From Collinsella aerofaciens (GTDB taxonomy: Bacteria; Actinomycetota; Coriobacteriia; Coriobacteriales; Coriobacteriaceae), in assembly GCF_015558785.1 (NCBI RefSeq), contig NZ_JADMOP010000013.1:1-64000 (forward strand): a DNA stretch of 64,000 nucleotides. Direction: 5' to 3'. This document shows positions 51,682-59,833 of this stretch, one piece after another. Each line of letters opens with the position of its first letter. Position 1 is the first letter of the stretch. The notes under the pieces are model-generated. The model was not told where the DNA came from, did no database searches, and saw nothing but the letters and a program-made list of their open reading frames with translations. The translations under genes were made by a program, and so were the position numbers.

Positions 51682-53136
51682 CTAGCGCACCCCCTTCAGC
51701 GGTCCCTCGACCAGCCAGGATCCGGCATCCTCCAACAGCACTTCGCTGGGGTCGCAGCCCAGCTCGCGGGCAAGGATCGCCACCACGCGGCTCTGGCAAA
51801 AGCCACTCTGACACCGACCCATGCCGGCACGACAGCGGCGCTTGACGCCTTCGACCGAAACCGCACCCGGGCGGCGTCGGATCGCGGCCACGATCTCGGC
51901 CTCGGGTACCGTCTCGCAGCGGCAGACAATCTGCCCCCACGCGGGGTCGGACTCAATGAGCTCTTCCTTGCGCACAAGCGGGGCGCGGTCAAAGTCATCC
52001 GGCGCGCGGCGTATCGGGTCCCAATCGTTCCGTTCGCGCAGGACCACGCCGGCATCGCGCAGCACCTGCTCCATGCGCTCGGCAATGGCTGGCGCGCTCG
52101 CCACACCCGGCGACTGAATGCCCGCCGCCTGAAACAGCCCCGGCACCACGGCCGACTGCCCAATAAAGAAGTCGTTAGTCCCCTGAATGACCGGACGCCC
52201 GCCGGCAAACGCGCGCACCACGCGGCGCGTGTCCAGATCGGGAACCAGCTTGCGCGCGCCCGTCAGCAGCGCGTTCACATCGCTTGCATAGGTCTGCGTG
52301 TCGCCTGGCTCGCGCACAGCGGCGGTCGCGGTAATCACGGTGTTGCCGTGGACCGTGCCCGTGACGATAACGCCCTTGGAAACCGGCGTGGGCACGGGGT
52401 AGAGCGGCATGAGCGCGCGCGGCTCCTTGTCCAGTACCACAATGTTTCCCTGGCGCCAGACCATCTGGAACTCCTCGGCGCCGGTCACATGCGAGATGTC
52501 CGCGGCGCCGTTGCCCGCGGCGTTGATCAGGTAGCGGCAGCGCACGTTGCCAGCGGGGGTCGCCAGCGTAAAGTGCGCGTTGTCGCCCGAGCCCGCGACT
52601 TCAATTGCTTCCACCGACGCGGACCGCATAAACGTCACCCCGTTGGCCACGGCGTTCTCCAACGCGGCGATGGCAACCTCAAACGGGTCGACAAACCCAG
52701 TCGAGGGGCACCACAACGCGCACGTTGCATCGGCACTGGCGCGCGGCTCTAATTCGTGGATGCGATCGGGTCCGATGATCGACAGCTCGGGCACACCGTT
52801 GACATGACCGTTGCACCGCAGCTTTTCCAGTTGCGCGCGGTCCTCATCGTTAAATCCCAGCACCATCGACCCGGTGCGGCAGAACAGAAAGCCCAGCTCC
52901 TGCGCCCACTTACCGTACAACTCGCAGCCACGGGCGTTGACCTGCGCCTTAACCGTGCCCGGTGCCGGATCGTAACCGGCGTGCACCAGGCCGCCGTTGG
53001 CCTTCGACGCGCCCAGCGCAATATCGTTAGCCGCCTCGACCACGCAAATGGACAGGTCAAACCGCGCGAGCTGCCGTGCGATGGCGCATCCGGTGATGCC
53101 CGCGCCGACAATCGCGATATCAAACGTTTCTGCCAC
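51682..53136 (-). CDS. GlpA-like FAD-dependent dehydrogenase with BFD-type [2Fe-2S] domain
   Basis: This 484-residue protein begins with FAD motif IAIVGAGITGCAIARQLAR. The DAO fold (1-360) contains GALSKANGG-like ALGASKANGGLVHAG. The C-terminal domain has IVCRCETV and CRAGMGRCQSGFC, a BFD-like [2Fe-2S] site. It resembles anaerobic glycerol-3-phosphate dehydrogenase subunit A or an L-2-hydroxyglutarate dehydrogenase-like enzyme; substrate not certain. It uses a GTG start (53136) behind GGAGG. A palindrome at 53154-53168 may regulate the operon. Confidence 0.87.
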   Translation of the reverse strand: MAETFDIAIVGAGITGCAIARQLARFDLSICVVEAANDIALGASKANGGLVHAGYDPAPGTVKAQVNARGCELYGKWAQELGFLFCRTGSMVLGFNDEDRAQLEKLRCNGHVNGVPELSIIGPDRIHELEPRASADATCALWCPSTGFVDPFEVAIAALENAVANGVTFMRSASVEAIEVAGSGDNAHFTLATPAGNVRCRYLINAAGNGAADISHVTGAEEFQMVWRQGNIVVLDKEPRALMPLYPVPTPVSKGVIVTGTVHGNTVITATAAVREPGDTQTYASDVNALLTGARKLVPDLDTRRVVRAFAGGRPVIQGTNDFFIGQSAVVPGLFQAAGIQSPGVASAPAIAERMEQVLRDAGVVLRERNDWDPIRRAPDDFDRAPLVRKEELIESDPAWGQIVCRCETVPEAEIVAAIRRRPGAVSVEGVKRRCRAGMGRCQSGFCQSRVVAILARELGCDPSEVLLEDAGSWLVEGPLKGVR

Positions 53137-53153
53137 GGTGCCTCCAAGACAAG

Positions 53154-53168
53154 TTGACAGGATGTCAA
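53154..53168 (-). promoter_or_regulatory. Candidate operator of the GlpA-like operon
   Basis: The perfect palindrome TTGACA-GGA-TGTCAA lies 18 bases upstream of the GTG start on the minus strand, next to the ribosome site, where a repressor would block transcription. Confidence 0.45.
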
Positions 53169-53305
53169 TAAGACTATCCTACGGTCTGCACACCCCCAAC
53201 GCGGCGGCAATGCGGCGAACAGCCCCGCAACACCCGCCAACGGCAGACGAGGGGAGACCCGGCAACGTCGGCAACCTCGTATGCCACCTTCGGTGTCGGA
53301 GATTT

Positions 53306-53603
53306 GTCTCAATCTGTAACATCTGGGACTGTTTTTGCCGAGTTACTGTTACAGATTGAGACATTCGGTGCGGACGGCTTTCTTTGTCTCAATCTGTAAC
53401 AGTTAGCTGATGATTTGGGTTCTAGATGTTACAGATCAAGACGAACCTTCCGGCGGATTTTGGATGTCTCGATCTGTAACAGTTAGACGAGGATTTGGGT
53501 CCCAGATGTTACAGATTGAGACGTTAGTCTGACTGGTAATCCGTTCGTCTCGATCTGTAACATCTAGACCCGGTTTCCGCTTCCACCTGTTACAGATTGA
53601 GAT
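53306..53603. repeat. Four-unit array of palindromes, 80-bp period (family B)
   Basis: Units are 53306-53362, 53386-53442, 53466-53522 and 53547-53603, each exactly 57 bases. Each has 16-base arms (GTCTCAATCTGTAACA and complement) and a 25-base centre. Spacers are 23, 23 and 24 bases. The centres of units 2 and 3 resemble each other; units 1 and 4 resemble them in reverse orientation. It occupies the gap between divergent genes (53137-53702). No Cas genes are nearby, and the spacing is unlike CRISPR. Confidence 0.9.
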
Positions 53604-53658
53604 GTTTGTGTCCGCGCCAGCCCCGTACCCAGCCGTAGTCCCATAAAAACAAACCCCG

Positions 53659-53667
53659 TGGTAAACT
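53659..53667 (+). promoter_or_regulatory. Extended -10 promoter of the zinc-ribbon gene
   Basis: TGGTAAACT lies 35 bases before ATG 53703; the ribosome site GAAAGG follows it. Confidence 0.5.
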
Positions 53668-53702
53668 TGACCGGACTGTTAATATTCCGAAAGGTACCCG
53701 TA

Positions 53703-54134
53703 ATGTCCAAGTACATCTCCGAGCTCATGTCGCCGCAGCTTATGGGCGTCGTCTATGCCTTCGTTGGTTTTATCATCGCCCTGTATGTGCTGTCGGTCGT
53801 CTATGTGTTCATCGACGCTCGCCGCCGCGGTGCCAGCGCCTACGTGGCATGGGGCATCATCGCCCTCATCCCGTTTGTAGGCCTCATTGCCTACCTGGTC
53901 CTGCGCCCGCACTCTTACGCGTCCGACCGCGAGGAGCAGGAGTTGGACATGGCCCTGCGCGAGCGCCAGCTTGCGCAGTACGGCACCTGCCCGCAGTGCG
54001 GCGCGCCCATCGAGAAGGACTTCGTCGTCTGCCCGGTGTGCGATACCCAGGTTCGCAATGTCTGCCCCAGCTGCCATCGCCCGCTCGATGCGCACTGGAA
54101 GGTCTGCCCGTACTGCCGAACTCGCATTCAGTAA
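53703..54134 (+). CDS. Membrane protein with PLDc_N-like segment and double zinc ribbon
   Basis: This 143-residue protein has two membrane segments (about 12-37 and 48-66), resembling the small PLD-nuclease N-terminal domain found in bacterial membrane proteins. The soluble C-terminal half has CPQCG and CPVC, then CPSC and CPYC, a double zinc ribbon. ATG 53703 is behind GAAAGG. Function is unknown; it may sense or scaffold at the membrane. It stands between the repeat array and thrS. Confidence 0.75.
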   Translation: MSKYISELMSPQLMGVVYAFVGFIIALYVLSVVYVFIDARRRGASAYVAWGIIALIPFVGLIAYLVLRPHSYASDREEQELDMALRERQLAQYGTCPQCGAPIEKDFVVCPVCDTQVRNVCPSCHRPLDAHWKVCPYCRTRIQ

Positions 54135-54211
54135 CGCATCCATCGCCGGGCCGGCCGCAAGCCATGCGCGCCCCACACCCCGCCCCACACGATGAAGCAT
54201 GCGTAGAAAAT

Positions 54212-54246
54212 CGCCCGCCGTGCCATTAAGGTGCGGCGGGCGCTTG
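54212..54246 (+). terminator. Hairpin between the zinc-ribbon gene and thrS
   Basis: CGCCCGCCG (54212-54220) pairs with CGGCGGGCG (54234-54242). Only CTTGT follows, so termination may be weak. Confidence 0.6.
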
Positions 54247-54341
54247 TATACCAAGGCAACCTGCCTATAATGATGCAAGTCAAAAACGCCGAGCGCATCG
54301 CACGCACTTGCATCAGGCATCCGAGAGGAGAAAACATACCC

Positions 54342-56105
54342 ATGAAGGCACTCTACAATGACGGTTCGGTGGCCGAGCTCCCGCAGGACGAGGTCACGCA
54401 CGTCATCCGCCACTCCGCCGCGCACATCATGGCGCAGGCCATCAAGCGCCTCTATCCCGAGGCCGACTTTGCCTACGGCCCCGCAACCGACAACGGCTTT
54501 TACTACGACGTCGACCTGCCCGAGGGCGTCAAGATCAGCGAGGACGACTTCCCCGCGATCGAGGCCGAGATGAAGAAGATCGTCAAGGAGAACCTCAAGT
54601 TCTCCGTGTACGAGAAGCCCCGCGCCGAGGCCATCGCCCTTATGGAGGAACGCGGCGAGAAGTACAAGGTCGAGCACATCGGCGACCTGGACGATGACGC
54701 CCGCATCACCTTCTACCAGCAGGGCGACTACATCGACATGTGCGTCGGCCCCCACATCTGCTACACCAAGGCGCTGAAGGCCTTTAAGCTCACCGGCGTC
54801 TCGGGCGCTTACTGGAAGGGCGACAAGGACAACAAGATGCTCACCCGCATCAACGGTGTCGCCTTTGCCACCAAGGAAGAGCTCGACGAACACATGCACA
54901 TGCTGGAGGAGGCCAAGAAGCGCGACCACCGCAAGATCGGCCGCGAGATGGACCTCTTTATGATGCGCGACGAGGCCCCCGGCTTCCCGTTCTTCCTGCC
55001 CAACGGCATGATCCTTAAGAACACGCTGCTGGACTACTGGCGCGAGATCCACCACAAGGCCGGCTACGTGGAGATCTCCACGCCGCTCATCATGAACAAG
55101 CAGCTGTGGAAGACCTCGGGCCACTGGGACCACTACAAGGACAACATGTACTCCACCGTCATCGACGACGAAGAGTACTGCATTAAGCCCATGAACTGCC
55201 CGGGTGGCGTGCTGGTGTATGCCTCCAAGCCGCACTCCTATCGCGAGCTGCCCATCCGCGCCGGCGAGATTGGTCTGGTGCACCGTCACGAGCTGCGTGG
55301 CGCCCTGCACGGCCTGTTCCGCGTGCGCTGCTTTAACCAGGACGACGCCCACCTGTTTGTGCGTCCCGACCAGCTGACCGACGAGATCGTGGGCGTGGTC
55401 AACCTCATCGACTCCGTGTACCAGAAGTTTGGCTTTAAGTACCACGTCGAGCTTTCCACCCGCCCCGAGGACTCTATGGGCTCCGACGAGGATTGGGCGC
55501 GCGCCGAGGAGGGCCTGCGCACTGCTCTGGAGAAGCTGGGCATGGACTACGAGGTCAACGAGGGCGACGGCGCCTTCTACGGCCCCAAGATCGACTTCCA
55601 CCTGGAGGACTCGCTCGGCCGCACTTGGCAGTGCGGTACCGTCCAGCTCGACTTCCAGATGCCGCTCAACTTTGATCTGGAGTACGTGGACGCCGACGGC
55701 ACCAAGAAGCGCCCCATCATGCTGCATCGCGTGTGCTTTGGCTCCATCGAGCGCTTCATCGGCATTCTGATTGAGCATTTTGCGGGCAAGTTCCCCACTT
55801 GGTTGGCCCCCGTGCAGGTCAAGGCACTTCCGGTTTCCGAGAAGAGCCGCGATTACGCCCACGAGGTGTGCGCCAAGCTGGAGGAGGCCGGCATCCGCGT
55901 GGTCTGCGACGACCGCGACGAGAAGATCGGCTACAAGATCCGCGAGGCCCGCTCCATTGACCGCGTGCCCTACATGCTCATTCTGGGCGAGAAGGAGGTC
56001 GAGGCCGGCAACATCTCCGTCCGCGATCGCTCCAACGAGACCGTTCAGATGAGCGTTGACGAGTTTGTTGCCAAGGTGACCGAGGAGATCAAGACCCGCG
56101 CCTAA
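54342..56105 (+). CDS. thrS: Threonyl-tRNA synthetase, TGS-less form
   Basis: This 587-residue class II synthetase starts almost directly at the editing domain (HSAAHIMAQAIKRLYP near residue 28; later a CVGPH loop). The catalytic core has zinc-ligand KPMNCPGG and motif 2 HRHELRGALHGLFRVR. The anticodon domain ends the protein. It is about 55 residues shorter than E. coli ThrS, having only a short remnant of the N-terminal TGS domain. ATG 54342 has GAGGAG upstream. Confidence 0.96.
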   Translation: MKALYNDGSVAELPQDEVTHVIRHSAAHIMAQAIKRLYPEADFAYGPATDNGFYYDVDLPEGVKISEDDFPAIEAEMKKIVKENLKFSVYEKPRAEAIALMEERGEKYKVEHIGDLDDDARITFYQQGDYIDMCVGPHICYTKALKAFKLTGVSGAYWKGDKDNKMLTRINGVAFATKEELDEHMHMLEEAKKRDHRKIGREMDLFMMRDEAPGFPFFLPNGMILKNTLLDYWREIHHKAGYVEISTPLIMNKQLWKTSGHWDHYKDNMYSTVIDDEEYCIKPMNCPGGVLVYASKPHSYRELPIRAGEIGLVHRHELRGALHGLFRVRCFNQDDAHLFVRPDQLTDEIVGVVNLIDSVYQKFGFKYHVELSTRPEDSMGSDEDWARAEEGLRTALEKLGMDYEVNEGDGAFYGPKIDFHLEDSLGRTWQCGTVQLDFQMPLNFDLEYVDADGTKKRPIMLHRVCFGSIERFIGILIEHFAGKFPTWLAPVQVKALPVSEKSRDYAHEVCAKLEEAGIRVVCDDRDEKIGYKIREARSIDRVPYMLILGEKEVEAGNISVRDRSNETVQMSVDEFVAKVTEEIKTRA

Positions 56106-56127
56106 GGCAAACTTTACAACAATTAAC

Positions 56128-56163
56128 AAAGGCGACCGTCTACACAGGGCGGTCGCCTTTTTT
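56128..56163 (+). terminator. Terminator of thrS
   Basis: AAAGGCGACCG (56128-56138) pairs with CGGTCGCCTTT (56150-56160), with TTT continuing. Confidence 0.92.
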
Positions 56164-56179
56164 CATGCCGAAATAAGAA

Positions 56180-56205
56180 AAGCCGCTGGTTGAGCGGCTT
56201 TTTTT
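56180..56205 (+). terminator. Second terminator, isolating the polysaccharide locus
   Basis: AAGCCGCT (56180-56187) pairs with AGCGGCTT (56193-56200), then TTTTT. It lies directly before the left inverted repeat of the next promoter. Confidence 0.85.
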
Positions 56206-56218
56206 GTTGCACAAAAAG

Positions 56219-56340
56219 GTACAGGTTTTTATAGAGGGGTATGGAGATGCACCTAATGGCAGTACATTTTGCGCAATCTGGGCAAACGCTGATTAATTTC
56301 TGGTATAATGTCATCTGTTGAACGATACAAAAACCTGTAC
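56219..56340 (+). promoter_or_regulatory. Promoter of the polysaccharide operon bracketed by inverted repeats
   Basis: An extended -10, TGGTATAAT (56301-56309), points towards the NusG-like gene. GTACAGGTTTTT at 56219-56230 and AAAAACCTGTAC at 56329-56340 are exact inverted repeats, with imperfect extension outward (CAAAA) and inward (TA). About 98 bases lie between them and contain the promoter. This layout suits either an invertible promoter or a two-site operator. The rest of 56206-56431 is leader without a gene. Confidence 0.5.
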
Positions 56341-56431
56341 TTTTGCGACTGCGCCTAGCTGCGAGCGAGAAGCCTGTTCTAAACGCCCCTGCATTTGCGT
56401 GCATCGCAAAGCCAAAAGAGGGGGCGAGGAC

Positions 56432-57022
56432 ATGGAACAGACGGCACGGCGCCAAGAGAAGCTGCCAGGCGCATTTAACGGCGTCACCACCAACAGCCAG
56501 CACGGCCGTGTCCGCTGGTATCTGGTTCACACCCCCAATGGAAAAGAGCGCGAGACCTGCGAAAGGGTTCGCTGCATTATCCCGCACGAGCTGATGCAGG
56601 ACGCTTTTGTGATGCAAAAGGAGTTCTGGTTTAAGCGGGATGGCGCCTGGTCGCTCCAAACCAAACCCATGTACAAGGAATATTTCTTCGTCGCCACGCA
56701 CGATGCCGCCGCGCTCGATAGGGCTTTGGCCCAGTTGAGCTTTGGCTGTCGCATCGCCGGCAGCAGGGAGCGGGCGTACATGCCCATGCCGGACGATGCG
56801 CAGGATTGGTACCGCAGCGTTCTGGACGACGACGGCGTGGTGCGCAACAGCGTTGCGCGCATAGAAGACGGCGTGTTGCACATAGAACAGGGTCCCTTGG
56901 TGGGGCAAGAGGCCAGCGTTAAAAAGATCGACCGTCATAAACGCTGGTGCCTGGTAGACGTGGGCGAGGGTGACTCCACATTTAGGGAGCTGCTACCGCT
57001 TGACGTTCCCAGCAAAACGTAA
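56432..57022 (+). CDS. NusG-family specialised antiterminator (LoaP/UpxY-like)
   Basis: This 196-residue protein has an N-terminal NGN domain (WYLVHTPNGKERETCERVR near residue 30, then KPMYKEYFFV) and a C-terminal KOW-type domain (GPLVGQEASVKKIDRHKRWCLVDV). Paralogues of this type travel with RNA polymerase through long polysaccharide operons and suppress termination. It is the first gene of such a cluster. ATG 56432 follows GGGGCGAGGA; an upstream TTG frame is rejected because it would begin inside the right inverted repeat. A small hairpin around 57012-57033 could be a recruitment site. Confidence 0.88.
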   Translation: MEQTARRQEKLPGAFNGVTTNSQHGRVRWYLVHTPNGKERETCERVRCIIPHELMQDAFVMQKEFWFKRDGAWSLQTKPMYKEYFFVATHDAAALDRALAQLSFGCRIAGSRERAYMPMPDDAQDWYRSVLDDDGVVRNSVARIEDGVLHIEQGPLVGQEASVKKIDRHKRWCLVDVGEGDSTFRELLPLDVPSKT

Positions 57023-57100
57023 GGGAGACGTTGCACCAGCTATTCGTTCGCATTTTTGAATTTACCGATTGGGGGATCCCTGGGGAACGGGGACGTAAGT

Positions 57101-57808
57101 TTGACTGTGGCTGCTAAAGAAGTAAGAGAGAACTGTGCATCAATGGAGGGTGCACTGGCTATCGATCAGATAAAACCGAGTGGTACGCTTGGCTATCGCT
57201 TTCTTAAGAGGCTGTTCGACCTAGCCTTCAGTCTTTTGATGAGTGTTCTGCTGCTTATTCCTCTTGCTGTAGTGTGTGCGCTCATTAGCCTTGAATCACC
57301 CGGCAGCCCTATGTATACGCAAGAGCGCGTCGGCAAGGGCGGAAAGACCATCAAGATCTTCAAGCTTCGTAGCATGGTTGCCGATGCGGGTGATGTGCAG
57401 AAGTATTTGAGTCCTGAGCAGCTACATCAGTGGGAAGTCGAACGCAAAGTCAACGATGATCCCCGCATTACCAAGATTGGTCAATTCATTCGTAAATGTT
57501 CCATCGATGAGATGCCTCAGTTTCTCAATGTGCTGAACGGCGATCTTTCAGTCATTGGTCCCCGTCCCATTACAAGGGATGAGCTTGAACAGCATTTTTC
57601 GGATGAAGAAAAGGCTGAGCTGCTCTCAGTTCAGCCTGGAATTACTGGTCTTTGGCAAGCGACTGATCGTAATGAAGCGACCTTTGAGAGTGGTCGGAGG
57701 CAAAAGATAGAACTTCGCTACGTTCAGAACCGCTGCTTCCGCATGGATTTGAAGTGCTTTACCGGCACCTTCGGTGCCATGTTCGGCAAGAAGAGAACGG
57801 GGCGATAG
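57101..57808 (+). CDS. Initiating sugar transferase (WcaJ/WbaP family)
   Basis: This polyprenyl-phosphate sugar-1-phosphate transferase has about 235 residues. One N-terminal membrane segment (LFDLAFSLLMSVLLLIPLAVVCALISL) is followed by YTQERVGKGGKTIKIFKLRSM, DDPRITKIGQFIRKCSIDEMPQFLNVLNGDLSVIGPRP and PGITGLWQ, all family blocks. It loads the first sugar on undecaprenyl phosphate. The start is uncertain: TTG 57101 behind GGGGA, TTG 57056 or ATG 57143. It is directly followed by a glycosyltransferase gene. Confidence 0.9.
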   Translation: MTVAAKEVRENCASMEGALAIDQIKPSGTLGYRFLKRLFDLAFSLLMSVLLLIPLAVVCALISLESPGSPMYTQERVGKGGKTIKIFKLRSMVADAGDVQKYLSPEQLHQWEVERKVNDDPRITKIGQFIRKCSIDEMPQFLNVLNGDLSVIGPRPITRDELEQHFSDEEKAELLSVQPGITGLWQATDRNEATFESGRRQKIELRYVQNRCFRMDLKCFTGTFGAMFGKKRTGR

Positions 57809-58642
57809 ATGCAGACAAACCTTACTTCTTCTTATAGTGTGTTGATGAGCATTTACAAAAAAGAAAATCCTGCCTATTTAATTCAGGCTTTAGACAGCGT
57901 GCTGAATCAAACGGTTTCTCCTGCTGAGATCGTCATGGTCAAGGATGGCCCGCTTACGCATGAGCTTGAAGACGTGCTCCAAGATTATGACTCCCTGCAT
58001 CCTGGACTGTTCAATTTTGTTTCGTATGAAAAAAACCATGGACTTGGGTATGCATTGCGCCAAGGCATGCTTGCTTGCTCTAACGAAATTGTTGCACGCA
58101 TGGACACTGATGATATAGCTCGTCCGGATCGTATGGAGAAACAGCTTGCCGCTATTGATGGCGGGCTCGATATGGTCGGAAGCGATGTTATCGAATTCGT
58201 CACGTCTCCCAATGAACCTGTTGCGGCCACGGACCTTCCCAAGGGCATCGATGCTATACGTTCTTATTCCAAAAGGCGAAATCCCTTCCGTCATCCTCCC
58301 ATGACGTTTAAAAAGTCGAAAGTTATGGAGGCTGGTAACTACAGTTCCGACTTTCTCTACTTTGAGGATTGGGATCTTTTTAACAGGATGCTCGCATGTG
58401 GCTGCAAGGCGGATAACCTGAAGGAACCGCTTGTTGCGATGCGCGTTAGTGAGGATTTCTATGCTCGTAGGGGCGGCTCGCAGTATCTTAAGTACGCTAA
58501 AGCATTTAAGCAGGCTCAAGTTGAGCGTGGCTATTTCACAAAACGTGATTATATCTGTTCTTATTTGCCGCATGCCGCTGTCTGTCTGATGCCAAATTCC
58601 GTTAGAGCGTTGATATATCGTTATTTACTCAGGAGGTCCTAG
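57809..58642 (+). CDS. Family 2 glycosyltransferase
   Basis: This 277-residue GT-A fold enzyme begins SSYSVLMSIYKKENPAYLIQALDSVLNQ. The metal-binding DxD-type site is ARMDTDDIARPDRM. It begins at the base after the previous stop. Its sequence resembles transferases that extend the lipid-linked oligosaccharide; the sugar is unknown. No membrane segment is evident. The base composition falls below that of upstream genes. Confidence 0.88.
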   Translation: MQTNLTSSYSVLMSIYKKENPAYLIQALDSVLNQTVSPAEIVMVKDGPLTHELEDVLQDYDSLHPGLFNFVSYEKNHGLGYALRQGMLACSNEIVARMDTDDIARPDRMEKQLAAIDGGLDMVGSDVIEFVTSPNEPVAATDLPKGIDAIRSYSKRRNPFRHPPMTFKKSKVMEAGNYSSDFLYFEDWDLFNRMLACGCKADNLKEPLVAMRVSEDFYARRGGSQYLKYAKAFKQAQVERGYFTKRDYICSYLPHAAVCLMPNSVRALIYRYLLRRS

Positions 58643-58646
58643 ATAT

Positions 58647-59639
58647 ATGGCTTCTGATGTTGATAAACCTCTGGTTAGTGTCATTGTCCCCATGTACAAC
58701 GTGGGTATGTTCGCGCTTCCTTGCGTAAACTCATTGCTTGGTCAGACTTATTCGAATATCGAATATATTATCGTGGATGATGGATGTACTGATAATACTA
58801 TCGATCTTATTGAAGATGCCGTTGGGTCAGACACGCGATTTAAGATTTTGCATAAGGAGAACGGCGGTCTTTCTTCTGCGCGTAACTTTGGTACTCAAAG
58901 GTGCCACGGTGATTATGTCATGTATGTTGATGGGGACGATTTGATTGATTCGCGAACTGTTGAGTTGATGGTCGAAGCGGCTGACAAATATCAAGTTTCG
59001 CTCGTTATCGGCTCCTTTGCGAAGACGCCTGTTCTTGATAGCTATAAGATGGGGCAGAATGTAGAATTCCATGTTGAGTCTGGAATTGAGCATTTTCGAA
59101 AACTACTTTTATTAAGCGGTGAGAATGGCTCTGCGTGCGGGAAGCTCTTTGAACGATCTCTTATTAGCGACCTTGTCTTTCCTGAGGGGCAGCTCTTTGA
59201 AGACATGGGCGTAATCGCTAACATTTGTTCCAAAATTAAAAAGGTTGTATTTTCTGATGCGTGCTTCTATGCATACGTGACGAGACCTGGTTCCATTACA
59301 ACGCTCAGGAAGCAGGGTTCCAAGCATGCTAAAGACATGGACAGGACTATTGAGACTGTTCGACAATTTGCCTGGCCTGAATTTCAGGGCGAGTTTGAGT
59401 GCTTCCAGTCATTCTGTACGCTTCGCGTTGCAATGAGGGTTGATCCGGACGGATTTGATGATCAGGCTGAAGCCCAGAATTATTTGAGGAAGGCTCGAGG
59501 GCTTGCCTGGAGGGCATCGAAGAACCCATATGCTTGTTCAAAATGGAGGCTACGCTGTGCTCTCTTTTCTATCTCTCCTAGGGTTCATAATGCTTTCTAT
59601 GCGTTATATGCTGCAATTTCTGGTAAGGCAATCGGGTAA
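58647..59639 (+). CDS. Family 2 glycosyltransferase
   Basis: This 330-residue protein has VSVIVPMYNVGMFALPCVNSLLGQTYSNIEYIIVDDG at the N terminus and YVMYVDGDDLIDSRT as the DxD region. The C-terminal 100 residues are variable. It follows the previous gene by four bases, behind AGGAGG. Acceptor and donor sugars are not readable. Confidence 0.88.
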   Translation: MASDVDKPLVSVIVPMYNVGMFALPCVNSLLGQTYSNIEYIIVDDGCTDNTIDLIEDAVGSDTRFKILHKENGGLSSARNFGTQRCHGDYVMYVDGDDLIDSRTVELMVEAADKYQVSLVIGSFAKTPVLDSYKMGQNVEFHVESGIEHFRKLLLLSGENGSACGKLFERSLISDLVFPEGQLFEDMGVIANICSKIKKVVFSDACFYAYVTRPGSITTLRKQGSKHAKDMDRTIETVRQFAWPEFQGEFECFQSFCTLRVAMRVDPDGFDDQAEAQNYLRKARGLAWRASKNPYACSKWRLRCALFSISPRVHNAFYALYAAISGKAIG

Positions 59640-59663
59640 CCCCCATGATAAAAGGTTGATAAG

Positions 59664-59831
59664 GTGAGTTTTTCAATTAGCGCACATCTGTTTAACGTTA
59701 CTGAATGCAGCGGCGGCTTTTTGTATAAGATCTATTTTCTAGAAGGCTTTAACTGCTATGTAGGTGTTTTCGACACGGTTTCGGCCGGAGAAAAATCAAC
59801 GGTTTACAAACGATATGCAAAGCAGGTGTAG
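59664..59831 (+). CDS. Small ORF, 55 residues, unknown
   Basis: A GTG-start frame of 55 codons fills the gap between a glycosyltransferase and the EpsG-like gene, and its stop is two bases before the next ATG. A GGTTGATAAG stretch lies upstream as a weak ribosome site. The product begins MSFSISAHLFNVTECSGG and ends in a basic KSTVYKRYAKQV. No family is recognised. It could be a small protein, a translational coupler or the end of a decayed gene. Confidence 0.4.
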   Translation: MSFSISAHLFNVTECSGGFLYKIYFLEGFNCYVGVFDTVSAGEKSTVYKRYAKQV

Positions 59832-59833
59832 AG

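Noticed and set aside
53306-53603. CRISPR array
   Set aside because: Repeats alternate in orientation as palindromes, the centres are partly alike, and there are no Cas genes.
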